Shown here in pieces: positions 1 through 6,920 of a stretch of 15,507 nt of DNA. The notes under the pieces were generated by a model. The model made no database searches. It saw only the letters and a program-made list of their open reading frames with translations, and was not told the DNA's origin. The stretch is taken from positions 1-15,507 of the forward strand of contig CAZDFD010000097.1 of the NCBI GenBank assembly GCA_964504655.1. The letters run 5' to 3'. Within the stretch, counting starts at the first letter, position 1; every line of letters begins with the position of its first letter. A program made the translations under genes and the position numbers. Source of the stretch: JANXAZ01 sp964504655. Lineage in GTDB: Bacteria; Pseudomonadota; Alphaproteobacteria; Geminicoccales; Geminicoccaceae.

Positions 1-615
1 GGCCTCGACCTTGCCGACCAGGTCGGCGCCGACGTCGGCGCCCTTGGTGAAGATCCCGCCGCCCAGGCGGGCGAAGATCGAGATGAGCGAGGCTCCGAAG
101 GAGAGGCCGATCAGCGCCTCGAGCACGCGGCGAACCGAGGCCGGGTCGGCGGTGCCGAAGACCGCCAGGAGGAAGCTGTAGTAGACGGCGACCCCGAGCA
201 GGCCGAGCGCCACCACCAGGAGGCCGGTGATCGCGCCGGCCTTGAACGCCACGTCGAGGCCGCTGGCGAGGCCGCCCTGGGTGGCCGCCTGGGCGGTCCG
301 GACGTTGGCCTGGACCGAGACGTTCATCCCGAGATAGCCGGCGCAGCCGGACAGCACCGCGCCGAGCGCGAAGCCGATCGCCGGCGCCCAGCCGAGGAAG
401 ATCCACAGCAGCACCAGGATCACCGCCCCGACGATGGCGATCGTCGTGTACTGCCTGTTGAGATAGGCGCGGGCGCCTTCCTGGATCGCGGCCGCGATCT
501 CCTGCATGCGCTCGGTGCCGGCGGGCAGCGCCAGGACCTGGCCGCGTGTGACGATCCCATAGGCGATGCCGGCGGCGCCGCTCAGCATCACGAGCAGGAT
601 GAGCATGGTCTGCAT
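1..615 (-). CDS. hppA: Membrane-bound ion-translocating pyrophosphatase, N-terminal part (runs off left edge)
   Basis: Integral membrane enzyme that hydrolyses pyrophosphate and pumps H+ (or Na+) across the inner membrane. The window holds the first 205 codons; the rest lies beyond base 1. The translation has hydrophobic helices at about residues 2-20, 53-70, 74-92, 118-143 and 160-175. Family sequences seen are MNVSVQANVRTAQAA (about 95-109) and GGGIFTKGADVGADLVGKVE at the visible end, which matches the pyrophosphate-binding DVGADLVGKVE loop of H+-PPases. The residues that separate K+-dependent from K+-independent types, and H+ from Na+ pumps, are off-window. The start is ATG at 615; an in-frame ATG at 606 is an alternative. 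The Shine-Dalgarno is weak (AGGA about 10 bases upstream). The gene follows the dehydratase on the same strand after a 173-base gap, so it is probably transcribed from its own promoter. The family call is very secure. Confidence 0.95.
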   Translation of the reverse strand, partial: MQTMLILLVMLSGAAGIAYGIVTRGQVLALPAGTERMQEIAAAIQEGARAYLNRQYTTIAIVGAVILVLLWIFLGWAPAIGFALGAVLSGCAGYLGMNVSVQANVRTAQAATQGGLASGLDVAFKAGAITGLLVVALGLLGVAVYYSFLLAVFGTADPASVRRVLEALIGLSFGASLISIFARLGGGIFTKGADVGADLVGKVEA

Positions 616-729
616 GGAGGAGGATCCTGGCTTCGGCGTCCGGCCCGCGCTCCGCACGGGACGGGCGCGACGGTGCGCATGCTGGGGGTGGTGCCTCGCT
701 CCGGCGCGGCCGGACCGCGCGGGCGCCTC

Positions 730-758
730 CGTGTACCGACGGCCCGCGGCGCTGTCCA
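730..758 (-). promoter_or_regulatory. Candidate sigma70-type promoter for hppA
   Basis: On the minus strand TGGACA (plus 753-758) and TACACG (plus 730-735) are separated by 17 bases. The -35 matches the consensus at 5 of 6 positions and the -10 at only 3 of 6. It would give a leader of about 105 bases before the hppA ATG. The site lies in the 173-base gap between the dehydratase stop and hppA. Matches this weak occur by chance, so this is a suggestion only. Confidence 0.25.
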
Positions 759-788
759 TGCGGCCGCGGCGCCGCGCCGCGCGCCGCC

Positions 789-1775
789 TCAGCCGCCGCG
801 CAGGATGTCGGCGTAGAGGTCGGCGTCGACATTGCCGCCGGACAGCACGACCGCCACGGTCCTGCCGCGGCAGTCGACCCGCCCCGCGAGCACGGCCGCG
901 AGCGCCACCGCACCACCCGGCTCGACGACGATCTTGAGCTCGGCGAAGGCGGCCGCCACTGCCCGGCGCACCTCCGTGTCGGTCACCACGAGGCCGCCCG
1001 CCAGGAGCCGCCGGTTGATCGCGAAGGTGAGCTCGCCCGGGGCCTCGGCCAGGAGGGCGTCGCAGATCGAGCGGACGCCCGGCGGGTTCGCCACCCGCTC
1101 GCCGCGGGCGAGCGAGCGGGCCGTGTCGTCGTGGCCCTCGGGCTCGGCGGCATGGACGGCGATCCCCGGGACCAGCGCCGCCAAGGCGGTCGCGCATCCC
1201 GCGATCAGGCCGCCGCCGCCGCAGCACACCACCGCCAGGTCGGGCACGAGGCCCGCCTCGGCCGCCTGCTCGACGATCTCGAGCCCGACGGTCCCCTGAC
1301 CGGTGATCACCCGCGGATCGTCATAGGGTCGGACGATGGCGGCGCCGGTCCGCTCGGCGATCGCCGCGCCGATCGCCTCGCGGGATTGCCGGCTCCGGTC
1401 GTAGAGGACGATCTCGGCGCCGAGCGCCCGGGTCCGCTCCTGCTTGATGCGCGGCGCATCGGCCGGCATCACGATCGTGGCGCGCTTGCCGAGGAGCGCC
1501 GCCGCCAGGGCCACGCCCTGGGCGTGGTTGCCCGACGACCAGGCGACCACGGAATCCGCGTCGACCCGGGCGATCGCGTTGTAGGCGCCGCGGAACTTGA
1601 ACGAGCCGGTCCGCTGCAGCGGCTCGGCCTTGATCAGAAGCCGGCCTCCGGTCAGGCGATCGAGGGGCGTGTCACGGAGCAGGGGGGTCCGGACCGCGAC
1701 GCCGCCGAGGCGGGCGGCCGCCGCACGCACATCGTCGAGCGACACGGAGTCGAGCGACGCGGACGGCGCGGTCAT
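789..1775 (-). CDS. PLP-dependent threonine/serine dehydratase, serine-racemase-like (fold type II)
   Basis: Predicted cytosolic PLP enzyme of 328 aa that deaminates L-threonine or L-serine to 2-oxo acids, and may racemise serine. The PLP lysine is K60 in GSFKFRGAYNA, the phosphate loop is CGGGGL (185-190), and the cofactor-ring site is LSGGN (311-315). It has no C-terminal ACT regulatory domain, unlike biosynthetic IlvA; its length is close to the short catabolic TdcB type. Two features resemble serine racemases more than IlvA/TdcB: SSGNHAQG (80-87), with serine at the racemase re-face base position where IlvA and TdcB have alanine, and AEP...DD (210-217), matching the racemase divalent-metal site (E211, D217). 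The ATG at 1775 overlaps the stop of the upstream HAD gene (ATGA), implying translational coupling. Family secure; substrate (threonine, serine, hydroxyaspartate or racemisation) undecided. Confidence 0.9.
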   Translation of the reverse strand: MTAPSASLDSVSLDDVRAAAARLGGVAVRTPLLRDTPLDRLTGGRLLIKAEPLQRTGSFKFRGAYNAIARVDADSVVAWSSGNHAQGVALAAALLGKRATIVMPADAPRIKQERTRALGAEIVLYDRSRQSREAIGAAIAERTGAAIVRPYDDPRVITGQGTVGLEIVEQAAEAGLVPDLAVVCCGGGGLIAGCATALAALVPGIAVHAAEPEGHDDTARSLARGERVANPPGVRSICDALLAEAPGELTFAINRRLLAGGLVVTDTEVRRAVAAAFAELKIVVEPGGAVALAAVLAGRVDCRGRTVAVVLSGGNVDADLYADILRGG

Positions 1776-2458
1776 CGCAGGAGAAGCCCGGGCAGCTCGG
1801 CCAGCGAACCGACGCGGCGCTCGAGGTCGCCGGGCAGCCGCTCGTCGGGCAGCCCCGCCCGATCGACCCGGAACGCCCGGAATCCGTTCCAGGCGGCGGC
1901 ATGGGCGTCCCAGGCGTTGGCCGAGACGAAGGCGATCCGGGCGGCCGGTAGGCCCAGAGCCAGCGTGGCGAGCCCGTAGACCTCCGCGGACGGCTTGAAG
2001 ACGCCGACGCTCTCGACCGAGAGGACGTGGTCGAGCTGGCCGCGGAGCCGGGCGGCCGCCAAGCCGGCCTCGAGCATCGCCGTGGTCCCGTTGGACAGGG
2101 CCACGAGCCGCAGCCCGCCCGCCCGCAGGGCCGTGAGCGCGGCCTCGACCTCGGCGAACGCCGGCAGGCGCCGATAGCCCCCGAGCAGCTCGGCGGCCAA
2201 GGCCCGGTCGTCGATGCCGATCGCCCGCATCGCCCAGTCGAGCGCATCCGCGGTCAGGCCCTCGAAGTCGCGGTGCGCGCGCATCAGGCTGCGGAGCCAG
2301 GAATATTCGAGCTGCTTGCGGCGCCAGAGCTCGCCCAGCCGGTCGGCGCGCTCGCCGAGCCGGGCGCGCGCCGGCTCGACCGCGGCGCCGACGTCGAGCA
2401 GCGTGCCGTAGACGTCGAACACGACGGCCCCGACCGGATCCGTCTCCCCACGTCTCAC
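1772..2458 (-). CDS. Haloacid dehalogenase type II (L-2-haloacid dehalogenase-like, HAD superfamily)
   Basis: Predicted cytosolic hydrolase of 228 aa that would replace the halogen of L-2-haloalkanoic acids by hydroxyl via an aspartyl ester. All nine active-site residues known from Pseudomonas L-2-DEX have counterparts at near-constant offset: D15 and T19 in FDVYGTLLD, R46 in LWRRKQLEYSWLRSLM, S122 in LSNGTT, K155 and Y161 in FKPSAEVYG, and S179, N181, D184 in FVSANAWDA. Length is normal for the family. The start is GTG at 2458, chosen because it overlaps the transglycosylase TGA (GTGA, 4 bases) and lies 14 codons before the nucleophile. The gene is the middle of a three-gene operon whose other members concern cell-wall turnover and amino acid deamination, so the physiological substrate is not obvious from context. 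Family call secure; dehalogenation in vivo is inferred. Confidence 0.93.
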   Translation of the reverse strand: MRRGETDPVGAVVFDVYGTLLDVGAAVEPARARLGERADRLGELWRRKQLEYSWLRSLMRAHRDFEGLTADALDWAMRAIGIDDRALAAELLGGYRRLPAFAEVEAALTALRAGGLRLVALSNGTTAMLEAGLAAARLRGQLDHVLSVESVGVFKPSAEVYGLATLALGLPAARIAFVSANAWDAHAAAWNGFRAFRVDRAGLPDERLPGDLERRVGSLAELPGLLLR

Positions 2459-4461
2459 GAACGCCTCCCAAGCGCCGGCTCGCCACGGTCGAGCGCCGCC
2501 GCGGAGACCGGCGAGGCCAGCGGACGGGCCGGCGGCGCCCGCTCCGCCAGGAGCAGGCGGTAGACCTCGGCCGCCTCGAGCACGCGCTGGACATAGTTGC
2601 GCGTTTCCCGGAACGGAATGCGCTCGATCCAGTCGATCAGGGCGTGTGGGCCGTCCCCACGCGGATCGCCGTGCTGCGACAGCCAGGCCTCGACCCGGCC
2701 CGGCCCGGCATTGTAGGCGGCGAGTGCCAGCGCGGGCTCGGCGAAGCGCTCGAGCTGGCGGCCGAGATAGTGCGCGCCCAGGCGCAGATTGTAGGCCGGC
2801 TCCGCGAGGAGCGCGCCCGGATCGTAGCCGAGGGCGAGCTCGCGGGCCACCGCTCGGGCGGTGGCCGGCATGAGCTGCATGAGCCCGCGAGCGCCGGCCG
2901 GGCTCACCGCCGTCGGATCGAACTGGCTCTCCTGGCGGGCGACCGCGAGCAGCAGCGCCGGCTCGGTCGGCGCGGCCGAGGGCGCCAGGAAGCCGTCGAC
3001 GCGCGGGACCGGGAAGGCCAGCAGCGGATCGGCTCGGCCGTCCCGTACGGGAGCCCTGGCCAGGGCGGTCGCCAGATCCAGCCGACCACAGCGCGCGGCG
3101 AGCTCGAGCACGAGGCCGAGCCTCGCGGGATCGGGCTCCGCATCCTCGGCGAGCCGGCGGATGGCCGGTCCGGCCTCGCCCGCCAGGCCGGCGGCGCAGA
3201 AGGCCTCCGCGAGGACGACGAGCTCGTCCCGCGCGAAGGCCCGGCGCGCGGCCGGATCGGGATCCGCCGGGGCGTCCGCCAGGCGCGGCCGCCGGCCGAT
3301 CTCGGAGGCGGCGGCCTGACCGTAGAAGGTGGTCGACCACCGGCTGGCGCGCTCCAGCCAGGTCCGCGCCGCCTCGGGCCGGCGCGCCGCCGTGGCCGCC
3401 CGACCCGCCCAATAGGCCGCCCGGCTGCCGCTGAGCGGGGTCGACACGCGCTCGAACAGCCGCTCGAAATGCCGCAGGGCGTCGTGTGGGCGTTGCAGGG
3501 ACTGCAGTGCGATCCAGCCGGCGAGCCACTCGGCCTCGGCATAGGCGGGCCCCGCCGACAGGCGATGCCCGGCGGCGAGCCGGTAGGCCAGGCGGGCATC
3601 GCCGCCGTCGAGCGCCGCGCGCACCTGGTGCGAGCGTTCCGCCCACCACGCGTCCGGCCGCACCGGCTCTCGCTCGAGGCCGAGCAGGAGCGCTCGGGCC
3701 GCGGCGTGCCGGCCGCGCCTCCGCTCCAGCCGGATGCGGTCGAACAGGACGCCCGGCTCGGCCGCGATCTCGGCCGGCATGCGGCGGATCGCCCGGTCGG
3801 CGGTCTTGCCGCCGGCCTGGAGGGCGATCCTCGCCTCGGCCACGGCGCGACGGCGCGGCTCGACGAGCGGCAGCAGCCGCCGGGCGGCGGCCGTGGAGCC
3901 GTCCCAAAGGAGCCGCTCCAGTCGCTGGCCGTGATCCTCCGGGCGCAGCAGCCGCGCGAAGCGATCGAGGATCCAGCGCTCGTCCGCGGCCGGGTGATCG
4001 TCGGCCACCCAGCTCTGTCGGAGCAGCGAGCGGCCCTCCTCGAGGCGATCCTCGGCGAGCAGCGCCGCGGCCAGGTGCAGGCGACCGGGGCGCGAGCGGG
4101 GCTGGCGCCCGGCGAAGAGGGCGCGGACGGTCTCGGGGCTCTGGCTTCCGTCGAGCAGTTCCTCGGCGGCGACCTGGATCCGCGCCAGTTCGGGCCATCC
4201 CGGATGGCGGTCGAGGAAGGCGCGGTAGGCCCCGAGCTCGCGGACCTCGCCGCTGCGCAGGCGGCGCCAACGCACCCAGGTCTCGAGCGCCGGCTGCCCG
4301 GTCGCGGCCGCGGTCGCCGTGGCGGCGTCCCAGTCGCGGCGCTCGGCGGCCGCCGCGACCCGGCGGACGGCGGCCGGGTCGATCGACGCGGCGTCGCCCG
4401 AGCCGCCGCACCCGACCACGAGCACGAGCGCGCCGAGCGCGATCCGGATCCCGTGCCACAT
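2455..4461 (-). CDS. slt: Lytic murein transglycosylase, Slt70-like, lipoprotein
   Basis: Cleaves peptidoglycan glycan strands between MurNAc and GlcNAc to form 1,6-anhydro ends, acting in the periplasm. The 668-aa product begins with a lipoprotein signal (hydrophobic 6-17, lipobox VVGC with C18). Glycines follow the cysteine and there is no Asp at +2, so outer-membrane anchoring is expected. Residues about 30-480 are Ala/Arg/Leu-rich helical repeats like the superhelical ring of Slt70. The catalytic domain (about 495-635) shows ARQESQFDP with catalytic E511, then SPAGARGLMQLMPATA, the AYNAGPGRVEAW motif (582-593) and RETRNYVQRVL (618-628). Residues after about 640 form a low-complexity tail. 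The ATG at 4461 is chosen because the signal sequence begins there. It is the first gene of the leftward operon and diverges from dapA. Soluble Slt70 lacks a lipid anchor, so the lipobox is a difference from that enzyme. Confidence 0.93.
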   Translation of the reverse strand: MWHGIRIALGALVLVVGCGGSGDAASIDPAAVRRVAAAAERRDWDAATATAAATGQPALETWVRWRRLRSGEVRELGAYRAFLDRHPGWPELARIQVAAEELLDGSQSPETVRALFAGRQPRSRPGRLHLAAALLAEDRLEEGRSLLRQSWVADDHPAADERWILDRFARLLRPEDHGQRLERLLWDGSTAAARRLLPLVEPRRRAVAEARIALQAGGKTADRAIRRMPAEIAAEPGVLFDRIRLERRRGRHAAARALLLGLEREPVRPDAWWAERSHQVRAALDGGDARLAYRLAAGHRLSAGPAYAEAEWLAGWIALQSLQRPHDALRHFERLFERVSTPLSGSRAAYWAGRAATAARRPEAARTWLERASRWSTTFYGQAAASEIGRRPRLADAPADPDPAARRAFARDELVVLAEAFCAAGLAGEAGPAIRRLAEDAEPDPARLGLVLELAARCGRLDLATALARAPVRDGRADPLLAFPVPRVDGFLAPSAAPTEPALLLAVARQESQFDPTAVSPAGARGLMQLMPATARAVARELALGYDPGALLAEPAYNLRLGAHYLGRQLERFAEPALALAAYNAGPGRVEAWLSQHGDPRGDGPHALIDWIERIPFRETRNYVQRVLEAAEVYRLLLAERAPPARPLASPVSAAALDRGEPALGRRS

Positions 4462-4497
4462 GCCCGACTGGCCTCTTCGTCGAACGCCGAGCCCCGC

Positions 4498-4517
4498 CGC
4501 GGCGGCTTGCCGCCGCG
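4498..4517. repeat. Perfect 9-bp inverted repeat in the slt/dapA divergent region
   Basis: CGCGGCGGC (4498-4506) and its exact reverse complement GCCGCCGCG (4509-4517) are separated only by TT. As RNA this gives an 8-bp stem with a 4-base loop; as DNA it could be an operator. The right arm overlaps the candidate -35 of the dapA promoter (4507-4512). There is no following T-run and the site is upstream of both genes, so a terminator role is unlikely. Confidence 0.5.
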
Positions 4518-4535
4518 ACCGGCCCTCTCTATGGT
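4507..4535 (+). promoter_or_regulatory. Candidate sigma70-type promoter for dapA-smpB
   Basis: TTGCCG (4507-4512) and TATGGT (4530-4535) are separated by 17 bases; each hexamer matches the consensus at 4 of 6 positions. The predicted transcription start near 4542 would give a leader of about 40 bases to the dapA ATG. The Shine-Dalgarno GAAGG at 4568-4572 is 8 bases before that ATG. It is the AT-richest spot of the divergent region. Confidence 0.4.
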
Positions 4536-4580
4536 CTGTCTCTGTCCGTTGAGATCCGGTTAACGTCGAAGGCCGAACCC

Positions 4581-5456
4581 ATGTTCCGCGGCTCGATCGT
4601 GGCGCTGGTCACGCCGTTCCGCAACGCGGAGGTGGACGCGCGCGCGCTGCAGGACCTGGTGGAGTGGCATCTCGGCCAGGGTACCGACGGCTTCGTGCCG
4701 GTCGGGACGACCGGCGAGAGCCCGACCCTGAGCCATGCCGAGCACGAGCGCGTCATCGAGCTGTGCATCGAGGCGGTCGCCGGACGCGCACCGGTGATCG
4801 CCGGCACGGGCTCGAACTCGACCGAGGAGGCGATCAGCCTCACCCGGCACGCCAAGAAGGCCGGGGCGGACGCCGCGCTCGTGGTCACGCCCTACTACAA
4901 CAAGCCGACCCAGGAGGGGCTCTATCGCCACTACGCGGCGATCGCGGCGGCGGTGGATCTGCCGCTCATCATCTACAACATCCCGGGTCGCTGCGTGGTC
5001 GACATGACGCCCGAGACGATGGGCCGGCTGGCGCGGCTGCCCAACATCGTGGGCGTCAAGGACGCGACCAACGACATCGCCCGGCCGCTCGCCACCGCCG
5101 AGAGCTGCGGACCGGCCTTCTGCCAGCTCTCGGGCGAGGACGCCAACACCCTGGCCTTCCTGGCGCACGGCGGGCACGGCTGCATCTCGGTGACGGCCAA
5201 CGTGGCGCCGGCGCTCTGCGCGAGCCTGCACGACGCCTGGGCCGAGGGGCGGGCGGCCGACGCGCTGGCTATCCACCGAAGGTTGATGCCGCTGCATCGG
5301 GCGCTGTTTTGCGAGACCAATCCGGGGCCCGTCAAGTACGCGCTCGGCCGGCTCGGACGCTGCGCCCCCTCGGTCCGGTTGCCGCTGGTCGAGCCCGGCG
5401 AGCGGTCGCGGGGTCTGATCGACGCGGCGATGGCATCGGCCGGGCTGATCGGCTGA
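4581..5456 (+). CDS. dapA: 4-hydroxy-tetrahydrodipicolinate synthase
   Basis: Cytosolic Schiff-base aldolase that condenses pyruvate with L-aspartate semialdehyde, the first committed step of diaminopimelate and lysine synthesis. The 291-aa product has the usual family length and a full TIM-barrel pattern. Key residues are visible: T43-T44 in GTTGES, Y106 in TPYYNKPTQ, catalytic Y132 in IIYNIPGR, R137, and Schiff-base lysine K160 in GVKDAT. The ATG at 4581 is preceded by GAAGG at 8 bases and begins the typical FRGSIVALVTPF opening. dapA diverges from the lytic transglycosylase, so one intergenic region serves genes for making a peptidoglycan precursor and for cutting peptidoglycan. smpB follows after 10 bases, probably in the same transcript. 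The call is secure. Confidence 0.98.
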   Translation: MFRGSIVALVTPFRNAEVDARALQDLVEWHLGQGTDGFVPVGTTGESPTLSHAEHERVIELCIEAVAGRAPVIAGTGSNSTEEAISLTRHAKKAGADAALVVTPYYNKPTQEGLYRHYAAIAAAVDLPLIIYNIPGRCVVDMTPETMGRLARLPNIVGVKDATNDIARPLATAESCGPAFCQLSGEDANTLAFLAHGGHGCISVTANVAPALCASLHDAWAEGRAADALAIHRRLMPLHRALFCETNPGPVKYALGRLGRCAPSVRLPLVEPGERSRGLIDAAMASAGLIG

Positions 5457-5466
5457 GGTCCTCGGG

Positions 5467-5952
5467 GTGGCGCAGCAGGGCGCCGGTGGCGACCGGCGTG
5501 TGGTGGCCGTCAACCGGCGCGCCACACACGACTACGCGATCGAGGAACGGATCGAGGCCGGCCTGGAGCTCGCCGGCAGCGAGGTCAAGTCGTTGCGGCA
5601 GGGGCGGGCGCAGATCGCCGAGGCGCATGCGGGCGAGATGCGCGGCGAGCTGTGGCTGTTCAACGCCTACATCCCCGAATATGGCGGCGCCAACCGCTTC
5701 AATCACGAGGTCCGGCGGCCGCGCAAACTGCTGCTGCGGCGCCGCGAGATCGAGCGCCTGCGGGGCGCGGTGCAGCGCAAGGGCATGACCCTCGTTCCAC
5801 TCCAGGTGTACTTCACGCCGCGCGGCTGGGCCAAGATCGAGATCGGCCTCGCCCGCGGCAAGACGCTCTACGACAAGCGCGCCGCCACCCGCGACCGGGA
5901 CTGGCAGCGCGAGCGCGAGCGGCTGATGAAGGGCCGGACCGCCGGCGGCTGA
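5467..5952 (+). CDS. smpB: SsrA (tmRNA)-binding protein
   Basis: Binds tmRNA and brings it to stalled ribosomes for trans-translation. The 161-aa product has the family beta-barrel core: VAVNRRATHDYAIEERIEAG (about 13-32), GSEVKSLRQGRA (38-48), and ELWLFNAYIPEY (61-72). It ends with GKTLYDKR (131-138) and a basic tail (139-161) of the kind that enters the ribosomal mRNA channel. The GTG start at 5467 is supported by GAGG at 5455-5458, which overlaps the dapA stop, implying translational coupling with dapA. The dapA-smpB pairing is common in alphaproteobacteria. A 9-bp inverted repeat spans the stop codon. The tmRNA gene itself is not in this window. Confidence 0.97.
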   Translation: MAQQGAGGDRRVVAVNRRATHDYAIEERIEAGLELAGSEVKSLRQGRAQIAEAHAGEMRGELWLFNAYIPEYGGANRFNHEVRRPRKLLLRRREIERLRGAVQRKGMTLVPLQVYFTPRGWAKIEIGLARGKTLYDKRAATRDRDWQRERERLMKGRTAGG

Positions 5953-5962
5953 TCGGCGGTCC
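5936..5962 (+). terminator. Hairpin spanning the smpB stop codon (possible terminator or attenuator)
   Basis: GGACCGCCG (5936-5944) pairs perfectly with CGGCGGTCC (5954-5962) across a 9-base loop that contains the smpB TGA. All nine base pairs are Watson-Crick and mostly G-C. No U-tract follows, so it is not a classical intrinsic terminator. It could slow RNA polymerase, protect an mRNA 3' end, or separate dapA-smpB from motA expression. Confidence 0.4.
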
Positions 5963-5989
5963 CTGGGCCGCTCCAGCGCACACGATTCC

Positions 5990-5995
5990 TTAACC
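5990..5995 (+). promoter_or_regulatory. CtrA-like half-site (TTAACC) upstream of motA
   Basis: TTAACC lies 43 bases upstream of the motA ATG in the 86-base smpB-motA gap. CtrA, a master regulator of motility genes in many alphaproteobacteria, binds TTAA-N7-TTAA, often as TTAACC half-sites. Only one half is present here, so this is a weak suggestion, though such AT-rich hexamers are rare in this very GC-rich DNA. Confidence 0.2.
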
Positions 5996-6038
5996 CTCGG
6001 CGCCTATTCGTCGCCCGGGACGGACGAGGGGCTCGGGC

Positions 6039-6917
6039 ATGCTCGCGATCGTCGGCATCGTCGTGGTCTTCGCCATGGTGTTCGGCGGCTATCTGTTGGC
6101 GGGCGGCAAGTTCGGCATCATCGTCAAGGCACTGCCCTTCGAGCTGATGATGATCGGGGGTGCCGCTGCCGGCACGTTCCTCGTCGCCAACAACGCCGGT
6201 GTGGTCAAGGGCTCGCTGAGCGACCTGAAGCGCGTGTTCTCGGGGCCACAATGGACCAAGGACGACTACCGGGACTTGCTCCAGCTCCTGTTCATGATCG
6301 TCAAGGTTCTGAAGACCAAGGGCGTGCTCGCGCTCGAGCCCCATCTCGACCGGCCGCACGAGAGCACGCTGTTCGGGAAGTTCCCGCGGATACAGCACGA
6401 TCACTTCGCTCTGCCGTTCATCGCCGACACGCTGCGCATGATGACCATGAGCATGGACGATCCGCATCAGGTCGAGGACTGCATGCAGCGGCAGCTCAAG
6501 AAGCACCATGCCGAGGTGCACGCGCGCGCCGCGGCGCTGCAGAGCGTCGCGGATGCCCTGCCCGCGCTCGGCATCGTGGCGGCGGTCCTGGGTGTCGTGA
6601 AGACCATGGCCTCGATCAACGAGCCGGTCGAGATCCTCGGCAAGATGATCGGCGGCGCCCTGGTCGGGACGTTCCTCGGCGTGTTCCTCGCCTACGGCTT
6701 CTTCGGACCGTTCGCCGCCAAGCTCAACCAGACCTACGAGCAGGACGGGCAGTTCTACGCGATCATCCGCGATTGCCTGGTCGCCTACCTGCAGGGCCAC
6801 TCGGCGCCCGTGGCGGTCGAGCTCGCGCGCGGCAACGTGCCGAGCGAGCTGCAGCCGAGCTTCCACGAGCTCGACGAGATCCTGGGCGGGATCCCGGCCG
6901 ATCCCCTGGCGGCCTGA
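6039..6917 (+). CDS. motA: Flagellar motor stator protein MotA
   Basis: Inner-membrane stator subunit that, with MotB, conducts protons and pushes on the rotor. The 292-aa product is typical of the alphaproteobacterial MotA size. Hydrophobic segments lie at about 2-21, 32-50, 172-190 and 204-223, with the large cytoplasmic loop between the second and third. Counterparts of the E. coli functional residues are visible: E100 in KTKGVLALEPHL (rotor-contact glutamate), P175 in ALPALGIVAAVLG and P224 in FFGPFA (the two channel prolines). The ATG at 6039 has GAGGGG at 6026-6031, 7 bases upstream. motB starts 3 bases after the stop. No other flagellar gene is seen nearby, so the pair stands among housekeeping genes. 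A TTAACC motif precedes it. The call is secure. Confidence 0.97.
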   Translation: MLAIVGIVVVFAMVFGGYLLAGGKFGIIVKALPFELMMIGGAAAGTFLVANNAGVVKGSLSDLKRVFSGPQWTKDDYRDLLQLLFMIVKVLKTKGVLALEPHLDRPHESTLFGKFPRIQHDHFALPFIADTLRMMTMSMDDPHQVEDCMQRQLKKHHAEVHARAAALQSVADALPALGIVAAVLGVVKTMASINEPVEILGKMIGGALVGTFLGVFLAYGFFGPFAAKLNQTYEQDGQFYAIIRDCLVAYLQGHSAPVAVELARGNVPSELQPSFHELDEILGGIPADPLAA

Positions 6918-6920
6918 GCC

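Noticed and set aside
789..2594. Dehydratase extended to 601 residues
   Set aside because: The first 273 residues are an out-of-frame reading of the HAD gene and of the end of slt. The ATG at 1775 overlaps the HAD stop and begins the family N-terminus.
1772..4459. A continuous 895-codon frame joining an upstream stretch to the HAD gene
   Set aside because: Only the last 229 codons (HAD) are real; the upstream part is an out-of-frame reading of the transglycosylase gene. It is not a fusion protein.
2644..4563. A 639-codon plus-strand frame
   Set aside because: It is antisense to the lytic transglycosylase, which has a signal peptide and full catalytic motifs.
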